Shown one piece after another: positions 57,501 to 64,000 of a DNA stretch of 64,000 bases. The stretch comes from Monocercomonoides exilis (lineage: Eukaryota > Preaxostyla > Oxymonadida > Polymastigidae), in assembly GCA_001643675.2 (NCBI GenBank), contig LSRY02000039.1, positions 860,501 through 924,500 of the forward strand. Reading direction: 5' to 3'. The notes under the pieces were generated by a model. The model had not been told where the DNA came from, made no database searches, and worked only from the letters and a program-made list of their open reading frames with translations. Numbering within the stretch: the stretch's first letter is position 1; every line of letters starts with the position of its first letter. A program made the position numbers and the translations under genes.

Positions 57501-58743
57501 CAAGCGGCATGGCTAGCCCCGAGGCGTCTGGAAAGGCGCCTGGCAGGGAGCTGTTGCGACCGTGGGGCATCGACGATGCAATGTGCGCTGTCATTTCGAG
57601 GACAGACATCTCAATCAGCGGCTTCCCTTCAGACGTCAGCAGGAACAGCCGCTTTCTCCGCCGGTTGACGAAATAGACACACATGATGCTCAGCGCTACG
57701 CTGGCAAGAGCTCCAATCAGATAGAATATCCACACATATTCCGGGTATTTCTCCTCAAGCGCTATCCAGCCAATCTCTTGGAACAGTCTCATTGACCCGA
57801 AAATGACATAACGAATGCACATTAGACTGTTTCCCATCAGGTGATAGAACGGCTGCTTGCTGATTGTGTAGAAGATAAGCAGAAGGCTGGTTGCTACAGT
57901 TACAAAGCCACGCCAAAATGGCCACCCAGTGAGCATCCTCATCGCGAAAATAAGTCCAAATACAAGCGTTCTCTCAAATACATTGCATATCCCACTCGAT
58001 GAGCTAAAAATTCCACCATTCTTTGGATTGTGATTGAAATACAGAAGAGAAAATATATTTCCGAAAAGAAATACAACAATTAAGCTGAGGAGCGAACAGA
58101 TGAAGCTTGCTATCTGAAGAACATCAGAATCCAAGCAGGACAACTGACCAAAGCGAGTTACAAGTCCGTCGCTTGATGAAAAACATTCAAATGCTGATAT
58201 ATCACTCGTTATGATTGGAATATAAACAATATTAATAGAGAAGCTAACGAGCCATCTTAAAAGTGAAATGATCCAAGGTTGTGACCCAACAATTTTCTTA
58301 AAGAAAATCGCAACTATCGCCTGATAAAGAAGAAGCATAACATTATATCCAATCATGCAAAAAATAATATATGGAAACGCTTTTCCCAAAAGATTTGAAA
58401 ATGATGTTGCATCAATAAAGCCGATATAAAACGCAAGATTATCCACAGTTTCAGTTCCTGGTTTGAGGTGATAAAAAGAAATAGATAATAACTCAAGAGT
58501 TCCATATAGCCATAAAATAAAGGCCCAAGTGCTACTGGGATGTTTTTTCTGTGTATAGAGCATTAAAGAAACAAAATATTAAGGCAGACAACAAAAATTG
58601 TAAAAAAAGAAAACCTGCTCATAAATTGGATAAAAGAAGGAAAATATAAGTTCTTCTTTGTGTGAAAATGTTTCCTCTTTCTGTGTAGCTATAGCAGCAG
58701 CACTTCCAGTTGATGCAACGCTCTTTGTTTCATTGTCGTTCAT
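51547..58743 (-). CDS. TmcB-like (tiny macrocyst) multi-pass membrane protein
   Basis: Exon 1 is 58743-58615 (43 codons, ending FFYPIYEQ) and exon 2 is 58548-51547. They join in phase 0 over a 66-bp intron, giving 2,376 residues. The hydrophobic N-terminal block (HPSSTWAFILWLYGTLELLSI onward, multiple helices) is followed by a soluble HAT/TPR-like region (KHPNAQLHFEYANFLTF-like: RHKDNAQLHFEYANFL, then SYPTNTQILRMYGQLLLDIY). This order is characteristic of the TmcB/TmcC family of parasitic and free-living protists. Further helices lie near 56340-56430, 55690-55790, 52830-52930 and 52130-52200, separated by Ser/Gln-rich linkers with a poly-Ser run near 53330-53400. The last ~150 residues resemble a hemerythrin bundle (see findings). 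It was named for cyst size in Dictyostelium. A mechanosensory or signalling role is only inference here. Confidence 0.85.
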
Positions 58744-58920
58744 TTTTTCTAATCTTACTATGGGATAATTGAAAATATCAAAAACGAGCCTGCGATTCGT
58801 TATTATCGCATTTGATTTAGTCAAAAAACATAGCTGGAATCTCTGAAAAAAGAGTTCATTTTTCAACAGTTTGATCAAAAAGAAAAAATTTATTTATCTT
58901 TGAGAATTCATTTGATCAAA
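58744..58920. promoter_or_regulatory. Short divergent upstream region
   Basis: 177 bp between the starts of the TmcB-like gene (minus) and the tetraspan gene (plus). It must contain both promoters if the starts are right. No specific motif is recognised. Confidence 0.45.
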
Positions 58921-59515
58921 ATGTTAACACCACTCAAAATAGTAATCTTAGCTGTTTGCGCGACATGGTATGATAACTTTATATCCTTTTGATTTTTATG
59001 ACTTATTTCCGTTTTTAGTGGCCTAACTTGCACAATCGTTGGATGTGCTGTTGGCAACAATTGGTGGTGCTTGTTTGGGTACGTGTTCTTGGCGTGTGCA
59101 GCAATTTGCTTGTTTATCTACTCACAATACATGGGAAGCGCTGATTTAACGTTTGAATGATATTTGAGTTTATGTTTAATAAATTATTTATGTGAATTTA
59201 TAATTAAAAAGTTCACATCATTTCTTCATGCTATTGGGTGGAATAATCCTGCTAATTTCAGGACTCGCTTTGATGCTTGTTTTATATCACGGGAAAGTGG
59301 TTTGTTTTTGATTTCAATCAAAAATTCACTTGAATTTTCGTGATTTTTCAATTTAAAACTATTTTTTTAATCTCATAATGTAGTATCAAGCACTTGTGGT
59401 TTTGATACTGAATGTTATTGGTTATACTATTTTCATTGTAACCGCTGTGCTTGCATTGCTTTTGGATAAACCAAGTGGAAGTTCGGGAGGAATTCCAGCC
59501 TTTGTGTATGGATAG
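58921..59515 (+). CDS. Small four-helix membrane protein, four exons
   Basis: Exons 58921-58967, 59019-59150, 59212-59299 and 59384-59515 join with consistent phase to 132 residues. Four hydrophobic segments are evident: MLTPLKIVILAVCATCGLT; CLFGYVFLACAAICLFIY; HFFMLLGGIILLISGLALM; and ALVVLILNVIGYTIFIVT with the following VLALLL. The tail is a short Gly/Ser loop ending AFVYG. The introns are 51, 61 and 84 bp. The layout resembles small tetraspan/MARVEL-type membrane proteins, but no family signature is secure. Without splicing, no frame longer than about 60 residues would be called here. Confidence 0.7.
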
Positions 59516-60677
59516 TCAGATATAAAGCTTTATTTTTTAAATAAAAAATTAGAAAAAATATCTCATTGAACTTTTAAGCATTTTTGTTAATGATTTTTTT
59601 CATCAGTATTTGCTTATTTTATCGTTTTCGATTATGTATCAAAGTTATTAGTTTTTTAGATTTTTAACAGTATTCTTTTTAAAATTTTTTGGTTTGACAT
59701 TGTTTTTGTGGAATTTAACACATTATAAAGCATCAACCTTTTTCCTTTCTCTTTATATTTTTGAGTGTTGTTTGTAACATGAAGAAATAAAAAGAATTGC
59801 TAAAAGAGTGGAAAATTGATCATCAAAAAAATGATGATCTGAAAAATACAAAAAGGCAGATAGAAATCTTTCTGAAATGGAAAAGAACTTTGAACAAAAA
59901 GAATTTTTGATTAAAAAAAGAAAAGAAAACCTTGGGAAAGAAACGAAAAAAATAGATTGAATATGATGAAAATATTTACATCAAACACGACGAGCTTAAA
60001 CTTATTCTCAAATGTGCGACAAAATGAACAAGTCAAAATCGGATGGCCTGAAAAATCGAAACAAAAAGGTTTAAGGATATTAGTTTCATATTCAACAAGA
60101 GATGGCACAATTCTATTCTTTTATATTTTATTTGCTCATTTGCATTCACATAAACAGTTATAAAATCAATGAACTTTTGAAAAGGAAAAAATTTTTATAA
60201 GAAAAAAAACATGCAAGCACACTTTAATAATCTTGTCAAAAGAATAAAGGAAATTATGCTCCAGATAAAAAGAATGAATGTTTAGAAGAAAGAAGAAAAA
60301 GAAAAGCAGATTTTTCAACTAATTTCAAAGCGAATGCAAAACATGCATCAAAAAAGAAAGCATCAAACACATTTCGAACGAGAAATGAAAAGATAATTCA
60401 ACAATAAAAAGCACATAATAAAAAATTAAAATAAATAAAATAAGAATAAGAAAAAATAAATAAAAATAAATAAATAAAAATAGACATGTTTTATATTTCA
60501 AAATAGACTTTGTAAATAACAAATGAATAAATAATAACAAGACATTCATCTTATAAATAAAGATTTTCTCATAAAAATCAAATGTCATTGAACATCAATT
60601 TAACAAGAAGCAAAGAAAGATAAATTGAGAGTGAAAGAGAGAGAAATAGAGAGAAAGAGAAAGAGAAAGAGAAAGAG

Positions 60678-60715
<38 letters not shown>

Positions 60716-60719
60716 AGAG

Positions 60720-60754
<35 letters not shown>

Positions 60755-61256
60755 GAAAGAGAAAGAGAAAGAGAAAGAGAAAGAAAGAAATAGATAAGGG
60801 GAAAAAAATGAATTATGAAAGGAAAAAAAAACATTCTGATAGAAAATTAAACCTCAAACCCAAATAAGAATGAAAAATCGAGTGAAAGCGACAAAAAATG
60901 CAAGTGTGAAACAAAAAGACTCATTGAAACAAGTTGGAATAAAACAAAAAACAGAAAATTGAATAAAGAAAATAGAAACACAGAAACACAGAAATAGCTA
61001 AATAAATAATGAACGCTATATATTTGCATGCAACTTAAACAAAGAACAGTTCTAGATACAACATTTCTATATATGTGAAGCTAAATAAGAGAAGAAAAGA
61101 AAAGAAAAGAAAATGAAATAATAACCATAATAATAATAATAATAATAAAATAATCTATCTATATGAACAATATTGCTATGCTTCTTTATCAAATTCTTAT
61201 TCTCATTTTACTTTTATTTAACTTAATTTTTTTACATTTTATTTTTGAATGAGAAA
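59516..61256. other. AT-rich intergenic DNA with GA microsatellite
   Basis: No gene is seen. A GA/GAAA tract spans about 60625-60790, and the frames through it are repeat artefacts. The remainder is AT-rich. Confidence 0.5.
60625..60790. repeat. GA/GAAA microsatellite
   Basis: A compound purine tract of GAGA, GAAA and GAGAAA units in intergenic DNA. It is similar in make-up to the intronic tracts at 32.35-32.46, 32.80-32.92 and 62.65-62.73 kb. Confidence 0.9.
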
Positions 61257-61671
61257 TCAGTCAAAACCTCTCACCCACTCAAGTGTCAGCCGCTCTGGAT
61301 GGAAGCGAGGGTACTTCGAAGATGAAGATGAAGATGAAGGAGGAGAATTCGAGTTTGTGTCTGAAGATGAAGATGAAGATGAAGATGAATTAGAATCAGA
61401 ATTTGCGCTGGAATTGGCAGAAGACGATGAACTGTTCGTATTCTTCGCATCTGCTTCTCCTTCCATCGCGCCTGCTTTCTCTTGTTTCCCCACACCCAAA
61501 CACGAATTTGTAGCTTCACCTGAATTTTGACTTGCAATTTGTGTTGTTGTTGAATTCTTGCCTGTTTTGAGGGAGGCAGAGGCAGTTGACACACGCGACG
61601 ATATCTTTGGAGAGCGCACAGAGCGAGTGGCTGTGGAAGAGGATGGGACATACGATGAGAGAGAAGAAGAG

Positions 61672-61703
<32 letters not shown>

Positions 61704-63062
61704 TTGCATTGAAGAAGAAGAAGAAAATGTAGAAGAAGAAGCAAAATCCGTGTCAGATGAAGGAAAGCTGATGGGAGAAGTGATTGCAGGTGATTGGAGA
61801 AGAGGGTCTGTTGGGTGGACTGGCTGAGGAGATATGATTGAAGAAGAAGAAGAAGAAGAATGAGAAGAAGAGGAGGAGGAAGAGGACAATGAAGGTAACT
61901 GAGGCTTAATAATCTGCGAGACCATAGGAAGTTGTTGAAGAAGTTAATTAGATAAAGATTGTGAATATGAAATTATAATGACGATAATTTTCAAAAAGGA
62001 TAAGCAAAAAGAAAGATTTCAATAGAAATGAAATGAACACAACGAATAAGCAAACATTTCTGGGAGTTGGGTCAAACAGAGTTGCTTGTGCAATCCCATC
62101 AAAATCAGTTGCAGCATGAGAATGTCTTTGGAATATGATAAAAGAAAGAAAGAAAGAAATTAATAAATAGACATTCAACAAATAGAGAGAAATAGAAGAA
62201 ATTTGAGAATGATTGAATGAAAGTCAAATGAAAATTGAAAGATTAAAAGAGAAAGAAAGAAAGAAAAATGAAAAGATAATGTTGATGTTAAAAAAAGAAA
62301 GAAAATAACAAATCAAAGTTTCGTACCTGTCTTGATACATGAGTACTTCCCATCGTGTGTTCAGTGGGTGTAGTGCACTTGCAGCAGAAGAAGGAGAAAA
62401 CTGAGGAGAAAGGCAGTTGTGCCTGATATCGACTGTCTTGAGATGTTTGTTAGAGGAGAGGAGAAAGAGAAGGGCAGTGACTCCTGAAAAGAAGAAGTGT
62501 AGAACATATTAAACATGATGATGATGATGATGACATTGGTGTTATTTTAATGAAAAGAATGAAGAGGAAAATAAAAAAACAGAAGTTGAATGAAATTTAT
62601 CAGAAAACAACATATTCATAAAACATTCAATTTATTGATGGAAAAACAAGAGAGTGAAAGAAAGAAAGAGAGAGAAAGAAAGAAAGAGAGAGAGATAGAT
62701 AGAGAGAAAGAGAGAAAGAGAGAAAGAAAGAAATAGAAGACAATTGATATTCAATAACATCAATTTCAATTTTTATCTCACCATTCTCAAACCTTCTTCA
62801 GTGATTTTGTTGTGGTTCAGATTCAGCTCTTCCAGACATGTGTTCCTGCTGAGCGTATCTTTGATATGCTCTGCACAAATGTTGGTTAATTTATTTCTAA
62901 TTGAAAAAGATAAAGAAAAGTGGAATTATAAAAAAGATATAAAAAATTATGAAAATATAAAACGATTCAGAAATTGTTGTCATAAAGAAATAATATTAAT
63001 CAACAACATCCAAATTTCTCAAAATATAATGCATTATTGCCATTTTCTCTATTTATAACAAA

Positions 63063-63113
<51 letters not shown>

Positions 63114-64000
63114 TTCTTCACACCTCTCTAAATTCAGCACTCTCACACTGCCCTGCTCCCCCACCGCCTCCAACACAGGCGCTGCCCCCGCGTCTTCCAG
63201 CCCACACGCCCCCAAATCCAACACCTGCAGCACACAAAAGCGGCTCCTCAGATACTCCCCCAGCATCTTCACTCCATCCAGCACTGCTTCTCTGCCTTGG
63301 TGGCACAGTGATGCATTGCCTCTGAGGGAAAGCAAGGTGATTCTGAAGGCTGTTGGCGATGTGTCGAGCAGGCCGGCGGAGAGATGAGCGAGAGAAGAGG
63401 AGCGGAGGTCGTTGGTGTCGAGGATGATGGAGGAGAGCGGGTGGGGTGGGATGTGGATGAGGGAGGAGGAGAAGGAAGAGGAAGAGGAAGAAGATGAAGA
63501 GGAGGAAGTAGCAGTAGAGGAGAAAGAGGAGGAGAACAATGAAGGAGATGATGATGATGGTGATGAATGTGTTTGGTTGGAAGAAGAGATATCTGATAAT
63601 TCTGTTAGAAATGGGTATGAAGAGGAAGAAGAAGAAGAAGAAGAAAAAGCAAATGGCAGAGAAAGAGGAGATGAAGAATTCGACGGGAGTGAAATAGGAG
63701 AAGTATACAACGGAGTCATCAGAGGTAACGATTGGGGTGATGTGTAAGCAGAAGAAGAGGAAGAAGAGGTAGAGGAGGAGGAGGAAGCAGAAAAAGGTGA
63801 AGTGCCAAGAGGAGGGATAAGAGGAGAAGAGGAATATGAAGACGAGGAGGAAGAGGAGGAAGAGGAGGAAGAAAAAATTGAAGAAGAAGAAGAAGAAGAA
63901 AGAGCAGGGTAAGTTGGTGTGCGTAGTGAGTCCACCAAATATGGAGAATGCAACATCATGTTTTCGTTGCTGCTTCTGTTGTTGCCTGCGCCCGGAGACA
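61257..64000 (-). CDS. Leucine-rich repeat protein, partial (N-terminus beyond right edge)
   Basis: Exons (high-low): beyond 64000 to 63124, 62896-62793, 62483-62327, 62125-62056, 61913-61257. All junctions are GT-AG with matching phase. The frame is open to the window edge, so the start lies outside. The N-terminal visible part is a long Ser-rich, low-complexity stretch (63450-63950). It is followed by ribonuclease-inhibitor-type LRRs that are completed only by splicing: ITLLSLRGNASL, LQVLDLGACGLEDAG, VRVLNLERNKLT (across the first visible intron), LEELNLNHNKITEEG (across the second), then HLKTVDIRHNCLS. The C-terminal exon is again poly-Ser rich and ends LEWVRGFD. LRRs of this type mediate protein binding. 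No effector domain is visible, so function is unknown. Confidence 0.8.
63068..63110. repeat. (TC)n microsatellite in an LRR-gene intron
   Basis: A nearly pure TC run lying just inside the intron that follows donor 63123. Reading through it gives a false Arg-Glu repeat peptide. Splicing at GTGTGA restores the LRR consensus instead. Confidence 0.85.

Noticed and set aside
60625-60867. Arg-Lys-Glu repeat frame
   Set aside because: Translation of a GA-type microsatellite in intergenic DNA.
63063-63123. Continuation of the LRR frame into an Arg-Glu repeat
   Set aside because: Splicing at the GTGTGA donor restores the LRR consensus LNLERNKLT with correct phase. The repeat is intronic.

Overview
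This is nuclear DNA from an intron-containing, AT-rich unicellular eukaryote. The best overall match to what I know is an oxymonad flagellate of the Monocercomonoides type. Evidence for this: GT-AG introns of about 50-330 bp; a giant TmcB-like (tiny macrocyst) membrane protein; secreted beta-helix-type proteins ending in a membrane anchor, one with a degenerate kinase tail; and a lineage-restricted alpha-helical family ending in the residues DYFVNV. The species assignment is inference. No prokaryotic operons, rRNA, tRNA, CRISPR arrays or intact transposase genes were seen.

Layout. 0-14 kb is a gene-poor, decaying region. It holds an inverted-repeat cluster (0.7-1.5 kb), two inverted copies of an unidentified ~1 kb segment (3.8-4.85 and 12.5-13.5 kb), two members plus a broken fragment of the DYFVNV family, and a clear pseudogene of polynucleotide kinase 3'-phosphatase (9.0-10.07 kb). 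14.7-22.7 kb is one very large surface-protein gene with a C-terminal pseudokinase. 23.8-24.9 kb is a foldback element with two 369-bp arms and a TA flank on each side.

25.4-34.3 kb (minus strand) can be reconstructed as a single 11-exon gene: a Rab escort protein/GDI-like domain in phase with a ~1,880-residue Glu/Lys/Ser-rich tail carrying repeated aromatic clusters. It is divergent from a pseudokinase-HECT ubiquitin ligase fusion (34.5-37.9 kb). A four-exon coiled-coil protein (38.0-38.8 kb) follows, then 3.4 kb of AT-rich DNA with two more palindromic elements.

42.2-47.6 kb (minus) is a second beta-helix-type surface protein. 47.9-49.8 kb is a four-exon secreted cysteine-containing protein. 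51.5-58.7 kb (minus) is the TmcB-like protein, whose C-terminus resembles a degenerate hemerythrin fold. It is divergent from a four-exon tetraspan membrane protein (58.9-59.5 kb). 61.3-64.0 kb (minus) is an LRR protein that runs off the right edge.

The strongest themes are domain fusions (pseudokinase-HECT, Rab escort protein plus tail, TmcB plus hemerythrin-like), Ser and Glu/Lys microsatellite expansions in most genes right of 25 kb, and a family of foldback elements. All exon joins were made by eye from GT/AG sites with phase checking. None is confirmed by transcript data.
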